Notes: generated by a model from the sequence alone, not told the origin. A DNA stretch of 33,163 nt from Cyanothece sp. BG0011 (GCF_003013815.1 NZ_PRLH01000104.1:1-33163), one strand, 5' to 3'; positions 24,763-32,959 are shown, counted from the first letter of the stretch. A program made the numbers and translations.

Positions 24763-25983
24763 TTAATCGTGGTTGGTTTTCGGTTTGACATATTTTTCAA
24801 TCAACAGTAATAACTCTTGTTCTCCAAAGGGTTTGGTGAGGTAATCGGTGGCTCCCATCATGCGCGCCCGAATGCGATCGATAAAGCCTTCTTTTCCTGT
24901 GAGCATGATGATCGGGGTATATTGAAAGGCCGGGGAATGTCTTAACATGGCGCAAATCTCATAGCCATCTAATTTCGGCATGGCAATATCACATAAAATG
25001 AGATCGGGATTGAGTTCAAAGATCAGGGTTAATCCTGAGAGGGGATCGGTAATTAAGGAGATATCATAGCCATTCTCCCCTAAAATTGTTTCTACGGTTT
25101 TGCCAATAGTTAGATCATCGTCAATACAGACGATACGAGGGCTATTTCGGGGGGTAGGTTCGTCCCAAAGGTGGTTAGGCGAAGAGACAGAAGGGGTTAT
25201 GGCCATTACTGGATGTAGCCATCCTCGTTCGACATAAGGATAAATTCCCCGTGCTAAAGTGCCTAAATTCCTTTGTAAGCGACGGGAAAGCCGTCTGAGG
25301 GATGTTTTGCCATCGGCCCAGTGCAACAACTGTTCATAGGCTTTTTCGGGTAAGGTCTCTTGTAATTGCTCTTGATCGGCTATTTGTAAGGCTTGTTGAG
25401 GACTCTCTAAGTAAGGATGTAACTGTTTCCACTGTTGCACCTCTTTCATCATTTCTATTAGTAATGGACTAATTTCTACACTGGTTAAAAGAGGATCGAG
25501 TCCTGAACCCATTTCAAAAATAAATGCCCCTTGTCGTAAACTGAGTAAATCAAAAAGGGTTTCTCTTACCATTTGTTGAATAATCTGTTTTCCCTGTTCA
25601 GGAGTTAGGCGATGTTGTTTAATTAATTGCCACAAGTAAGCATATTCAATTTCGTTATGACTCATTCTTTCGATATTTTCCAGTTCTTCTCGAATCACCT
25701 TAATTTGATAACGAAATAGATAATCTCGTAAACGACGACACCCTCGGTTTTTACTCTGGATGGTGTAAACGATTTGTCCGTTAACAAAAAAAACTAACCA
25801 AAAAATTTTATGTCCCTGAATTTTAAGGGGTTGAGATGACCTGAATTTGTATGACTCTAGAACATCGCCTTGGTTACCTGATGAGGTTTGATAGGCTTCA
25901 ATTAAAAGTTCTCCAGTTCGTTGTCCGAGTTCGATCAGTTGCAGGATGCTGCGGATATCAATTTCATTTAAAGTTCCCTGCAT
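24763..25983 (-). CDS. pilG: PatA-type response regulator PilG (DUF4388 plus receiver)
   Basis: 406 residues. N-terminal DUF4388-like domain (start MQGTLNEIDIRSILQLIELG, with RTGELLIEA) mixed with a long middle helical region, and a C-terminal receiver domain from about residue 282: acidic DDD 288-290, phosphoacceptor Asp332 in LILCDIAMPKLDG, Thr362 and Lys384 in YLTKPFG. This is the PatA subfamily architecture found for slr1041, the first gene of the pil chemotaxis cluster in Synechocystis. It controls pilus assembly polarity and movement in that organism; the same role is inferred here. Its promoter lies in the shared divergent region with hmpF. Confidence 0.92.
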   Translation of the reverse strand: MQGTLNEIDIRSILQLIELGQRTGELLIEAYQTSSGNQGDVLESYKFRSSQPLKIQGHKIFWLVFFVNGQIVYTIQSKNRGCRRLRDYLFRYQIKVIREELENIERMSHNEIEYAYLWQLIKQHRLTPEQGKQIIQQMVRETLFDLLSLRQGAFIFEMGSGLDPLLTSVEISPLLIEMMKEVQQWKQLHPYLESPQQALQIADQEQLQETLPEKAYEQLLHWADGKTSLRRLSRRLQRNLGTLARGIYPYVERGWLHPVMAITPSVSSPNHLWDEPTPRNSPRIVCIDDDLTIGKTVETILGENGYDISLITDPLSGLTLIFELNPDLILCDIAMPKLDGYEICAMLRHSPAFQYTPIIMLTGKEGFIDRIRARMMGATDYLTKPFGEQELLLLIEKYVKPKTNHD

Positions 25984-26765
25984 AATGATTAACGAATAGT
26001 AATAATTTTGACAATAAGCGAAGGGATAAGCACAAAAGTTAGATTAAGTAAATGCTGATGTTTGACCAATCCTAATTAGGTATTTTAAGTCACTCCATGG
26101 TACTTTTTTAACCCTGATTTGTTAGGCTTTAGTCTTTCTTTTGAAGATTATAGACTTTTCTGAATTATATCATTAAGACTGACCCGAAACACTGACAATG
26201 CTAGAACTTAAAGGGTTATTAAAGAGGATATACTCAAGGGACTGAGAGGGGCTACTAGGAGCCATAATAGTCAGTGTTTGTATTGTGATGTTGTCAGAAG
26301 ACATGAATTTTTGAAGCGTTACGAATTAGGCATGGCAAAAATGACTCTAGCATCAAGATAAAAGCTAGGCTATGATTAAAACAAAGCACTGTTAAAATAC
26401 TTCGGACACAACTGTCGCCAGTACCTATTAAAAAGTAGCCAAAGGGCTAGGTATCTGGCAAAAGAGAACCGACAACCGTAAAGCCAATCCCTATAAGGTG
26501 AGGTACCAAAGGCAATGGGATCGAACGATTGGGCTTCTCTGCTCAAGAATTCCTACTTGTTGATAGGGTAGGGTTATTCAAAGATTCTTTAAGTTGGCTG
26601 TGTGGATATGTGACAGTGATAAATTTAGGTAATGCCATAGAGGCGATCTTGTGATCACAGGGAGTATAATCGTTGGATAAGTTATTCCTACATTGAATTA
26701 CGCCCCTCGACATTATCTCCAGGTCAACAATCTAGGCAACAGCAATATCGAGAGGATTGTGGCTC
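25984..26765. promoter_or_regulatory. Divergent pilG-hmpF region with structured segment
   Basis: 780 bases without a gene, between two divergent motility loci. The first half (to about 26390) has no clear structure. The second half carries nested helices described in the separate ncRNA entry. No perfect sigma-70 promoter was found; TATGAT at 26371-26376 is a possible -10 that would give a leader of about 380 bases for hmpF. Long leaders of this kind often hold regulatory RNA. Confidence 0.45.
26410..26580 (+). ncRNA. Candidate structured RNA or leader element upstream of hmpF (class unknown)
   Basis: Helices seen directly: GCCAGTACC (26417-26425) pairs with GGTA-T-CTGGC (26450-26459) with one bulged U, enclosing TAGCC/GGCTA (26436-26440, 26445-26449) with loop AAAG. 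Next, AAGCCAATC (26481-26489) pairs with GATTGGGCTT (26527-26536) with one bulged G, extended outward by AGAG/CTCT (26463-26466, 26537-26540). A third hairpin is CCTAC/GTAGG (26552-26556, 26568-26572). It ends about 185 bases before the hmpF start. I compared it mentally with c-di-GMP, cobalamin, c-di-AMP, tmRNA, RNase P and 6S RNAs and found no convincing match. Either a cis-acting leader of hmpF or a free small RNA. Confidence 0.5.
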
Positions 26766-28376
26766 GTGCTATATCTTGCAGAAGTCAAAAAACAGACAAG
26801 AGGTTTCATTAGTGGTTCTCGGACAACAGAACTTAAGCTTTTAGCTTGTCAACATAACGATCAAACATGGAGTCCTGTCCCTGGTGAAGAAGTGGTCGCC
26901 CTTGAAGAATTGGATCAAGTGGGTGAAGGAACCCTATTGATGGTTAATTTAGGCAATAATCGTCAAGTTCAGGGGGACCCAGAACCGGCGGCTCCAGAAT
27001 TAGTCCGACAATTACAAAAGTTATCCCGTCTCTCAGAAAAGCTAAAAACTCAGCAAGAAGAGATAGAACAGTGGAAACAATCTTTGACCTATCAAAGTCA
27101 AGAGTTAACCCGTCGCGAAGCCGAGATGGAGGCTCGTCTCGAACAATTAGAAGAAGTCGAAAAAGAACTTTCTCAAATCGAACGCCGTCGTCAAGAAGCG
27201 GACTCAGCATGGGACCGGGTTGAACAAACTCAACAACAACTGCAGGACTTTCAGAATCGTTTCGGGGCAATATTAGAACTGCCTGGAACCGAAGCCGAGA
27301 GACTTCAAGAATTGATTGTTCGCATTGCTCAAAGTTCTCTAGGACTAGAATCTCTAGAAAAACCCTTTGAGGCTGCCATTAATGCCTTAGAAGCCCAACA
27401 AGCAATTCTCAATGAATTTTGGCAACACCTCGATACCCTCAAAGGGCAGGTACAACGTCAAACCAGAGAAGTCCAACAACAAGGAGAAATCTTAGAAAAT
27501 CGTTTTCAGGCCCTAGAAGAAACGCAAAGATCCCTTGAAGAAGCCAAAATTCAATGGGGAGTTCAACAAAACATTCTCAGTAATAAACAAGACAGATTAC
27601 AAAAGGTTAACGACAATTTACGAGGGATTCAAGAATTACAACAAACCTTAGAACAAGTGGCCAGTGGTGTCGGAGATGTTTCGTCAGACGCTAAAGTAGA
27701 TGTGGTATCTTTAGAAAATATGCCCCTAGGGGAACTCGAAGAAAAGGTTAAAAATTTACAAGGGGATTTAGATAAATTAGTTCGTTTTGTTAATGACCAA
27801 GAAGAAGAATTAACCCTGCAATGTCAAACGGTTCAGGAGTTACAAGATAAATTAGGACAAGCAGGAGATTTTGAGCGGCTCGAACTAGAAAACGAACTGG
27901 CAGAAGAACAGGAAAGGAAAGAATTTTTAGATGAAACCTTAGTGGGTCAAAGACGGAATCTTAAAGAAAGACAAGAAGTGCTACTTCAATATTTACGGGT
28001 TCTGCGTCGTCGCCAAGGGGTCATAGACTTTGAGAGTCAAGCACCAATGGTCAATTTAGACCCCATTTTAATGCAATTAGAAGAATGGGAAAATAATACT
28101 AGCCAAGAACGAGAAACCCTAGAAACAGAAATTCAACATTTACATAATAGTGTTCAAGAAATCCAGGATATGATCAAACAACTGGATACAGAACAGGCTC
28201 AAAAGACAAAACAACTTGAAGGAGAACGGGAAAACTGGCAACAGGCAAAAATTGAAGTGGCTCAATTACAAGTTCGTCTCGATCTTTACGAAAATAGTTT
28301 AAAACCTTTACAGCGAGAACTCGATGAAACGAAACATCAGCTAGGGATTCTCGGAGAATGGCTGAACCCTTCTTAA
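26766..28376 (+). CDS. hmpF: Pilus motility taxis protein HmpF
   Basis: Filament-like coiled-coil protein needed for type IV pilus-driven motility and phototaxis in filamentous and unicellular cyanobacteria. N-terminal about 60 residues form a small globular domain (MLYLAEVKKQTRGFI, ELKLLACQ), followed by long coiled-coil segments rich in Glu/Gln/Leu (about residues 75-165, 225-300 and 320-530). I place the start at the GTG at 26766 because the AGAGGA site at 26751-26756 has a 9-base spacing to it; a TTG at 26757 would be too close. Divergent from pilG across the structured region. The neighbouring pil chemotaxis cluster fits its role in polar pilus activation. Confidence 0.9.
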   Translation: MLYLAEVKKQTRGFISGSRTTELKLLACQHNDQTWSPVPGEEVVALEELDQVGEGTLLMVNLGNNRQVQGDPEPAAPELVRQLQKLSRLSEKLKTQQEEIEQWKQSLTYQSQELTRREAEMEARLEQLEEVEKELSQIERRRQEADSAWDRVEQTQQQLQDFQNRFGAILELPGTEAERLQELIVRIAQSSLGLESLEKPFEAAINALEAQQAILNEFWQHLDTLKGQVQRQTREVQQQGEILENRFQALEETQRSLEEAKIQWGVQQNILSNKQDRLQKVNDNLRGIQELQQTLEQVASGVGDVSSDAKVDVVSLENMPLGELEEKVKNLQGDLDKLVRFVNDQEEELTLQCQTVQELQDKLGQAGDFERLELENELAEEQERKEFLDETLVGQRRNLKERQEVLLQYLRVLRRRQGVIDFESQAPMVNLDPILMQLEEWENNTSQERETLETEIQHLHNSVQEIQDMIKQLDTEQAQKTKQLEGERENWQQAKIEVAQLQVRLDLYENSLKPLQRELDETKHQLGILGEWLNPS

Positions 28377-28434
28377 ACGTAGTGAGCAGTGAGCAGTTAC
28401 CGCTCCCTTTGGGCAAAGGCAATAGGCAAGGGTT

Positions 28435-28456
28435 CTCCCCCTAACAAAAGGGGGAG
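28435..28456. terminator. Hairpin downstream of hmpF
   Basis: CTCCCCC (28435-28441) pairs with GGGGGAG (28450-28456). Located 59 bases after the hmpF stop; no long T-run follows on the plus strand, so termination is uncertain. The spacer around it (28380-28600) also holds TGAGCAG doublets, two GGCAATAGGCAA copies and the CTCCCTCTGCTCC repeat. Confidence 0.4.
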
Positions 28457-28600
28457 TTAGAGGGGGTGGCAATAGGCAAACTTAACGAACTCAGAAGTCA
28501 GAAGTTCCTCACTCCCTCCCGGCGCTCCGGCGCTCCCTCTGCTCCCGTGCTTACCTCACAGTAACGTTTATTTTTGTCCAGATACTGAATGGTTTGCCTG

Positions 28601-29572
28601 TCAGGAAAATAACCATAACCCAGTGACCCCTAAACCAAGCCATAATAAACAGCAAATTCGAGTTAAATTTAGAGCCTTCTCAATGCTTTTGTCCGTAATA
28701 GCATTGAGGGGTTCTCCTAATAGGGGTTTGTCTTTAATGATGCCCTGGTAAGTATTTTTTCCCCCTAATTGAACCCCTAAAATGGCAGCATAAATACATT
28801 CGCTCCATCCTGAGTTAGGACTAGGATCTTTAGGGGCATCTCGGCAACAAATCGATAAAACAAACCTCGGTTTTCCTGATAGTATACTCAAGGTTAGAAC
28901 GGTGAGACGACAGGGAATCCAAGTTAAAACATCCTCACATTTTGCACTAAACCAGCCGAGATCAGTGAAGGGTTCTTGTTGATAACCTACGGTAGAATCA
29001 AGGGTACTGGCTGCTTTATAAGCCAAGGCCAACGCGACACTACTCAGGCCAGGAAAAAAGGCTCCAGCGATCGCATAAAATAAGGGGGCTGTAACCCCAT
29101 CCACGGCATTTTCTGACACGGTTTCTAGAACGGCCCGCCATATTTCTTGGGGAGAAAGATTGGCCGTATCACGGCCCACGTATTGGCTGAGTTTTATCCT
29201 GGCCAGGTCAATATTTTCTTCTCGTAAGGGGATGAGGACATCGAAAGCTGCTAATCTTAAACCCCGTCCGGCAAAACAACTGGCCAAGAGAATAATCTCC
29301 AGAAAAATGCCCAAAAACGGATCAAGATGATCCCTAATTAAATTGAGACTCCAGCCCACAATTCCACTGCCAATAATTAACCCCAATCCTAAAATAACTC
29401 CAGCCAACCGTCGTTGGTTCTTTGTCTGACAAATAGAAAGAACAAAATTAGAGTACCTTGAGATCAGCCATCCCATGACTTGTACAGGGTGTAACCATCC
29501 CCAAGGATCGGCGATCAGATAGTCAACAATCGTAGCAAAGATGAGAATGATTATGGTAGCATTAATATCCAA
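28601..29572 (-). CDS. cobD: Adenosylcobinamide-phosphate synthase CobD/CbiB
   Basis: Membrane enzyme that attaches aminopropanol (phosphate) to adenosylcobyric acid in cobalamin synthesis. Characteristic segments: DYLIADPWGWLHPVQVMGWLI, VGRDTANLSPQEIWRAVLETVSENAVDGVTAPLFYA and YKAASTLDSTVGY, then PNSGWSECIYAAILGVQLGG. Several transmembrane helices are spread over 323 residues, normal for the family. It is on the minus strand, 30 bases downstream of the GFA-family gene, but no other cobalamin gene is present. Cyanobacteria usually make pseudocobalamin, so the substrate could differ slightly. Confidence 0.96.
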   Translation of the reverse strand: MDINATIIILIFATIVDYLIADPWGWLHPVQVMGWLISRYSNFVLSICQTKNQRRLAGVILGLGLIIGSGIVGWSLNLIRDHLDPFLGIFLEIILLASCFAGRGLRLAAFDVLIPLREENIDLARIKLSQYVGRDTANLSPQEIWRAVLETVSENAVDGVTAPLFYAIAGAFFPGLSSVALALAYKAASTLDSTVGYQQEPFTDLGWFSAKCEDVLTWIPCRLTVLTLSILSGKPRFVLSICCRDAPKDPSPNSGWSECIYAAILGVQLGGKNTYQGIIKDKPLLGEPLNAITDKSIEKALNLTRICCLLWLGLGVTGLWLFS

Positions 29573-29602
29573 ATTCCGTCTTGACTCTCAGTGTCGTTAA
29601 CC

Positions 29603-30007
29603 TTAATTCTTAGAAGGGGATTGCTTAATTTTTTCTACATTTTTTTCCCAATTTTGCCCATCAAAGGACTTAATTTCAAAGTCTGATCGGGTGACCTGAT
29701 CAAGACAGTTGACATTAACATCAAACCACCCTGGATGAGAACGAGGATGATAAAAAGAATGAATCCCACAAATAGAACAAAAAGTGTGTTGAGCAGTGTG
29801 GCTGTTAAAAGTATAAGTTGTGAGCATTTGTTCTCCCTTAATTAGAGTAAAGTTTTCAGGGGGAACTAAAAGATGAATAAAGCCTTTTTTGCGACAAATC
29901 GAGCAGTTACAATCAATGGCTTCAAACTGGTCAATAATCGCTTCAAAGCGCACTGCACCGCAGTGGCAGCCCCCTTGAACCCTTACAGAAGATTGTGAAT
30001 TGATCAT
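29603..30007 (-). CDS. GFA family (Gfa-like zinc) protein, 134 aa
   Basis: Small zinc-binding protein of the glutathione-dependent formaldehyde-activating enzyme (GFA/CENP-V) fold. Cysteine pairs and clusters are seen: GGCHCGAVRF, DCNCSICRK and FCSICGIHSF, the usual zinc ligands. The functional substrate in most such proteins is unknown; formaldehyde-glutathione adduct formation is only proven for a few. I chose the ATG at 30007 instead of a TTG at 30031 because the ATG leaves a 13-base gap to the preceding Rrf2 gene instead of overlapping it. Possibly co-transcribed with that regulator. Confidence 0.85.
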   Translation of the reverse strand: MINSQSSVRVQGGCHCGAVRFEAIIDQFEAIDCNCSICRKKGFIHLLVPPENFTLIKGEQMLTTYTFNSHTAQHTFCSICGIHSFYHPRSHPGWFDVNVNCLDQVTRSDFEIKSFDGQNWEKNVEKIKQSPSKN

Positions 30008-30020
30008 AAAAATTATTTTC

Positions 30021-30464
30021 TTAAACAACAAAACTCACGGCTTCTCCGAGGGAAGCTTTCCAGCTACGAGCATCATAGTAAAGATCCGCTAAAGTAATCT
30101 TGTAAAGGGCGTCTTTCATCTTTTCATGAAGTCGTTTCCAAAGGCTAAATGTTACCCAGTCTTCTACTTGCTCAATATCAGGGTTATAGTAGGGCAATGG
30201 CTCAATTGTATCCCCAACAGCGTCTAATATTTGTCCTAAAGAAATCTCACTCGGTGGACGGGCCAATTGATAGCCACCTTGTGATCCTCGCAGGGAATTA
30301 ACTAACCCACTGCGACGCATTTCAATCAGTAATTTTTCTAAGTAGGGAGCCGGTAAATCTTGTCGCTTTGCGATCGCTTTTACTGAGGTTGGACCGTAGT
30401 TAGGCTGTAAACTCAGATCCAGTAAGGCTTTAACGCTATAATGACTGCGAGTTGTTAGTTTCAT
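30021..30464 (-). CDS. Rrf2 family transcriptional regulator, 147 aa
   Basis: Winged-helix DNA-binding protein. The Rrf2 motif is clear: KLTTRSHYSVKALLDLSL, VKAIAKRQDLPAPYLEKLL, and LRGSQGGYQLARPPSEISL. There is not a single cysteine, so unlike IscR it cannot bind a cluster through the usual three Cys; a CymR-like or other sensing mode is likely. The ATG at 30464 is preferred to an upstream TTG at 30482. Cyanobacterial Rrf2 proteins such as Synechocystis Slr0846 influence photosystem gene expression, but direct equivalence is not claimed. It is upstream of the GFA gene and divergent from the cyAbrB gene. Confidence 0.9.
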   Translation of the reverse strand: MKLTTRSHYSVKALLDLSLQPNYGPTSVKAIAKRQDLPAPYLEKLLIEMRRSGLVNSLRGSQGGYQLARPPSEISLGQILDAVGDTIEPLPYYNPDIEQVEDWVTFSLWKRLHEKMKDALYKITLADLYYDARSWKASLGEAVSFVV

Positions 30465-30779
30465 TGGGTTTATTTTTCTCAATATTTTATCGTTATTAGC
30501 ATAGGACTGTGATAGATTATTGTTGAATTTATAACATTTTTATAAAGTTAAAAGGGAGCAAAGTCAAACATTTGTAAATTTGGTCGACATGATAGTCGAA
30601 ACATTGGGAACAATGAATTATTATTGATCTTGTCGAATGGTAGATAAATTTTACAAATTGAGTGTAAGATAATGATAGAGACAGTTAGTAACTTGATCAT
30701 TTTTTTGATTGTTACTACAGTCTTAGTTAGTTACCATTCTGTCAACCTTATTATTCACGATTAGTTACTGTTGAAGTTA

Positions 30780-31160
30780 ATGACACAAGATAAACCCCTA
30801 ACCGGCCACGCTTTAGTAGAAAAAGTCAAAGAGCTAGGTGACCTCAGCAAAGAAGAAAAAGCAAGAGCTTGCGGCTATTATACCCAAACAAAAAATGGGG
30901 TAGAGCGCGTTAATATGATGAAGTTTCTTAATGCTTTAATCGATGCTGAAGGAATTGAGCTTGATAGCAGTGCTGAAGGACAAGGAAGAGGTGGCCGTTC
31001 AGCCAGCTATAAAATTAGTGTGCAATCTAATGGTAATCTGTTGATTGGTTCAGCTTACACCAAGAAAATGAATCTACAACCAGGGGATGAATTTGAGATT
31101 ACCTTAGGTCGTAAACATATTCATCTCAAACAAGTTGGCGCACCCGACGAAGATGAATAA
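30780..31160 (+). CDS. cyAbrB family transcriptional regulator, 126 aa
   Basis: Cyanobacterial AbrB-type regulator controlling carbon/nitrogen balance and related genes. The family pattern is present: PLTGHALVEKVKELGDLSKEEKARACGYYT near the N-terminus and, in place of the usual N-terminal position, a C-terminal AbrB-like swapped-hairpin domain (SYKISVQSNGNLLIGSAYTKK, LQPGDEFEITLGRKHIHLK). I could not decide between the cyAbrB1 and cyAbrB2 paralogues. Start ATG at 30780 preferred over a TTG at 30771 that has no support. A 315-base divergent region separates it from the Rrf2 gene. Confidence 0.93.
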   Translation: MTQDKPLTGHALVEKVKELGDLSKEEKARACGYYTQTKNGVERVNMMKFLNALIDAEGIELDSSAEGQGRGGRSASYKISVQSNGNLLIGSAYTKKMNLQPGDEFEITLGRKHIHLKQVGAPDEDE

Positions 31161-31192
31161 TAACTGTTATCCCCTTTGTGGGTTTAACAGAC

Positions 31193-31231
31193 AAAAAAAT
31201 AGCGTCGCTTAGCCTCTAACTGAGCAACGCT
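31193..31231 (-). terminator. Terminator for the DnaJ/DUF3143 operon
   Basis: AGCGTCGCTTAG (31201-31212) pairs with CTGAGCAACGCT (31220-31231) with two wobble pairs; in minus-strand sense it is followed by a T7 run (31193-31199). It would end the minus-strand operon whose last gene stops at 31407. Confidence 0.65.
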
Positions 31232-31263
31232 AACCAAATCAGTAAAAATGTATTATGTAAAGC

Positions 31264-31298
31264 GAGGGTTGCTTTCCCAAGTAGGGAGAGTAGCCCTC
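31264..31298 (+). terminator. Long hairpin downstream of cyAbrB
   Basis: A 15-pair stem with three wobble pairs: arms 31264-31278 and 31284-31298, loop AAGTA. Followed on the plus strand by ATGTTTTC. Likely terminator of the cyAbrB transcript, or another structured element in the convergent spacer. Confidence 0.6.
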
Positions 31299-31406
31299 AT
31301 GTTTTCATTGTATTAGCAAATCGGTTTTTATTTGAATGATTCGATTCTAGCAAGAGGAGGTTATGGTAAAGTTAGGGAGTTCCGAACCTCAGTCAGTTTG
31401 AAAGGG

Positions 31407-31682
31407 TTAAGGGCCACTAAAAACAGCAGCTTCAACGTCTTCACGGGAGAGAGAATACTTGAAAGCCCGTGTAATATCCGAACCATCGGCGCCAGCTTTG
31501 AGATAACACACAATAATTTCTTCAACCTCTAAGCTCAGTTGTGCCTTCCAGTTGGGTTTAGTCACTGTCCAGCAGTTTAAATTCTGCTGATCTTGTTGGC
31601 AACCGAGATCAGATAGCCATTGTTCAATGACAGGAAGGGGATGATTATATAAGGGGGTATCAGGAGCAGGAAGGGTCATCAT
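31407..31682 (-). CDS. DUF3143 family protein, 91 aa
   Basis: Small cyanobacterial protein of unknown function. Pattern: PLYNHPLPVIEQWLSDLGCQQD, LNCWTVTKPNWKAQL, and the end AFKYSLSREDVEAAVFSGP, the typical DUF3143 signature. Two starts are in frame (ATGATG). The upstream gene's TGA stop overlaps the first ATG as ATGA (31679-31682), so it is translationally coupled with the DnaJ-domain gene. No membrane segments. The coupling suggests a joint role, unknown. Confidence 0.88.
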   Translation of the reverse strand: MMTLPAPDTPLYNHPLPVIEQWLSDLGCQQDQQNLNCWTVTKPNWKAQLSLEVEEIIVCYLKAGADGSDITRAFKYSLSREDVEAAVFSGP

Positions 31683-32302
31683 AGGGTTATTAAGGTTTGA
31701 ATCATATTACGTGCCTCACAGAGGAAAATAGGGACAACTGAGGCATAATCTTGAGGTAGGGCAGTGGTGGGAATCACTTCATCGCCCCTTAGAATAGCAA
31801 TAAAAATGGCCAAAACCAAACAACCGATCAAGGTTAATCCTAAAATCAAGAGGGCGAACAACTCACCCCCCGATAAAGGGCGATCGCTGGCATCTAAATA
31901 AGCAGAACCGGACCATTGTCCCGTTTGTGGGTCTTTTTGGGGTTCTGAGGGAGTTTGAATGACATTCCAACGAGAATAACCGATTTTGATATCATACAGC
32001 GATCGCGCTTGAGGGTTACTGAGTACCCCATAAGCTTCATTGAGACGCTGAAATTTAGCGGTTGCGATGGCTGAGGGTAATTCTGTAGTATCAGGATGAT
32101 AACGTTTGCTCAACTCTCGATAAGCGCGACGTATTTCGATGACAGAAGCGGACGGATGAAGTCCTAAAATAGCATAATGGCTATTAGCAAACCGCATCTG
32201 AACGGGAATTTTCCGTGAGGTTGATTGTTTCGTAGTCTGCTGCTCAGTCACAGGATCATTTCTATCATTCCTTGTGGACTTATTGTAACCAAACTTACTC
32301 AA
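31679..32302 (-). CDS. Membrane-anchored DnaJ-domain protein, 207 aa
   Basis: J-domain co-chaperone. The J-domain spans about residues 43-105: YAILGLHPSASVIEIRRAYRELSKRYHPDT with the HPD signature, then FQRLNEAYGVLSNPQARSLYD. A single hydrophobic helix (ELFALLILGLTLIGCLVLAIFIAIL, about residues 148-172) follows, so it is probably tethered to a membrane with the J-domain cytoplasmic. The N-terminal 35 residues are polar and Thr/Ser-rich; an internal Met just before the J-domain is an alternative start. Coupled by ATGA to DUF3143 downstream. Divergent from the photosystem I accumulation factor gene, 16 bases apart. Confidence 0.9.
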   Translation of the reverse strand: MSKFGYNKSTRNDRNDPVTEQQTTKQSTSRKIPVQMRFANSHYAILGLHPSASVIEIRRAYRELSKRYHPDTTELPSAIATAKFQRLNEAYGVLSNPQARSLYDIKIGYSRWNVIQTPSEPQKDPQTGQWSGSAYLDASDRPLSGGELFALLILGLTLIGCLVLAIFIAILRGDEVIPTTALPQDYASVVPIFLCEARNMIQTLITL

Positions 32303-32318
32303 AGGTTTCTACACTGTT

Positions 32319-32918
32319 ATGAGATTACTTAATTTGCTCAGGGAACGGGGAACACAGTTCTCAAAATTATTGATTAGATTGTGTCTAATTAGTTTGTTAT
32401 CGTTGAGTCTTAGTTTTGGTTGGTGGGGAATGTCTCCAGCAACGGCTAATATTGATGACGATCGCTTAGATGGTAACATTTTTGTGGTTTATGCGGGCAA
32501 TGGTTCTTTAGTGCCGGCCAAATTATCTTTAAAGGGGTCTTTAGACAGAAAAATGCCGACGGTTCTTGTTTACTATTTAGATGATAGTCGAGATTGTAAA
32601 CAGTTTGCGATCGTGGTTTCTCGCATCCAAGAATTTTATGGCCGCGCTGCTAATATTCTTCCTATTAGTGTTGATGCGATTCCGGTTAAAGATACTTACA
32701 CGAAAGAAGAACCAGGTTATTATTATCAAGATATTATTCCTCAAACGGTTGTTCTTGATGGTGAAGGAAACAAGGTTTTTGATGGTCAAGGCCAAGTCGC
32801 ATATGAAGCGGTTGATGATGTATTAAGGGAAGTTTTTGATCTCTTACCTCGTTCTGAGTCTGTGGAGTTAAGACGACGGACTGTTAACGAATTTAATGAT
32901 GAATTGGTAGAGAATTAA
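32319..32918 (+). CDS. Thioredoxin-fold thylakoid protein, photosystem I accumulation factor-like, 199 aa
   Basis: N-terminal signal/transmembrane segment (LCLISLLSLSLSFGWWG, about residues 22-40) with an ATA cleavage-like site, then a thioredoxin-like domain: VLVYYLDDSRDCKQFAIVV, ILPISVDAI, IIPQTVVLDGEGNKVFDGQG. The place where thioredoxins have CxxC reads DSRDCKQF, so only one Cys remains; disulphide chemistry is unlikely. It is close to the family named thylakoid membrane photosystem I accumulation factor; that name is from memory of the annotation family, so moderate confidence. Only 16 bases separate it from the divergent DnaJ gene. A GGGCTTAAT/ATTAAGCCC terminator follows. Confidence 0.8.
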   Translation: MRLLNLLRERGTQFSKLLIRLCLISLLSLSLSFGWWGMSPATANIDDDRLDGNIFVVYAGNGSLVPAKLSLKGSLDRKMPTVLVYYLDDSRDCKQFAIVVSRIQEFYGRAANILPISVDAIPVKDTYTKEEPGYYYQDIIPQTVVLDGEGNKVFDGQGQVAYEAVDDVLREVFDLLPRSESVELRRRTVNEFNDELVEN

Positions 32919-32937
32919 TAGCCGATTGCTCCGTAGG

Positions 32938-32959
32938 GGCTTAATTAATATTAAGCCCT
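32938..32959 (+). terminator. Hairpin terminator after the PSI accumulation factor gene
   Basis: GGGCTTAAT (32938-32946) pairs perfectly with ATTAAGCCC (32951-32959), loop TAAT, 20 bases after the stop; followed by TTATT. Likely terminator, although the T-run is interrupted. Confidence 0.6.

Noticed and set aside
26505-26540. tRNA T-arm-like sequence GGGATCGAACGATT
   Set aside because: No acceptor, D or anticodon arms around it.
26410-26580. Known riboswitch (c-di-GMP, cobalamin, c-di-AMP) or tmRNA/RNase P
   Set aside because: Fragments such as GTAAAGCC superficially resemble c-di-GMP class I, but the tetraloop and other conserved segments are missing; listed as unassigned structure instead.
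31332-31532. 66-codon plus-strand frame antisense to DUF3143
   Set aside because: Shadow of the strongly recognised DUF3143 gene on the other strand.
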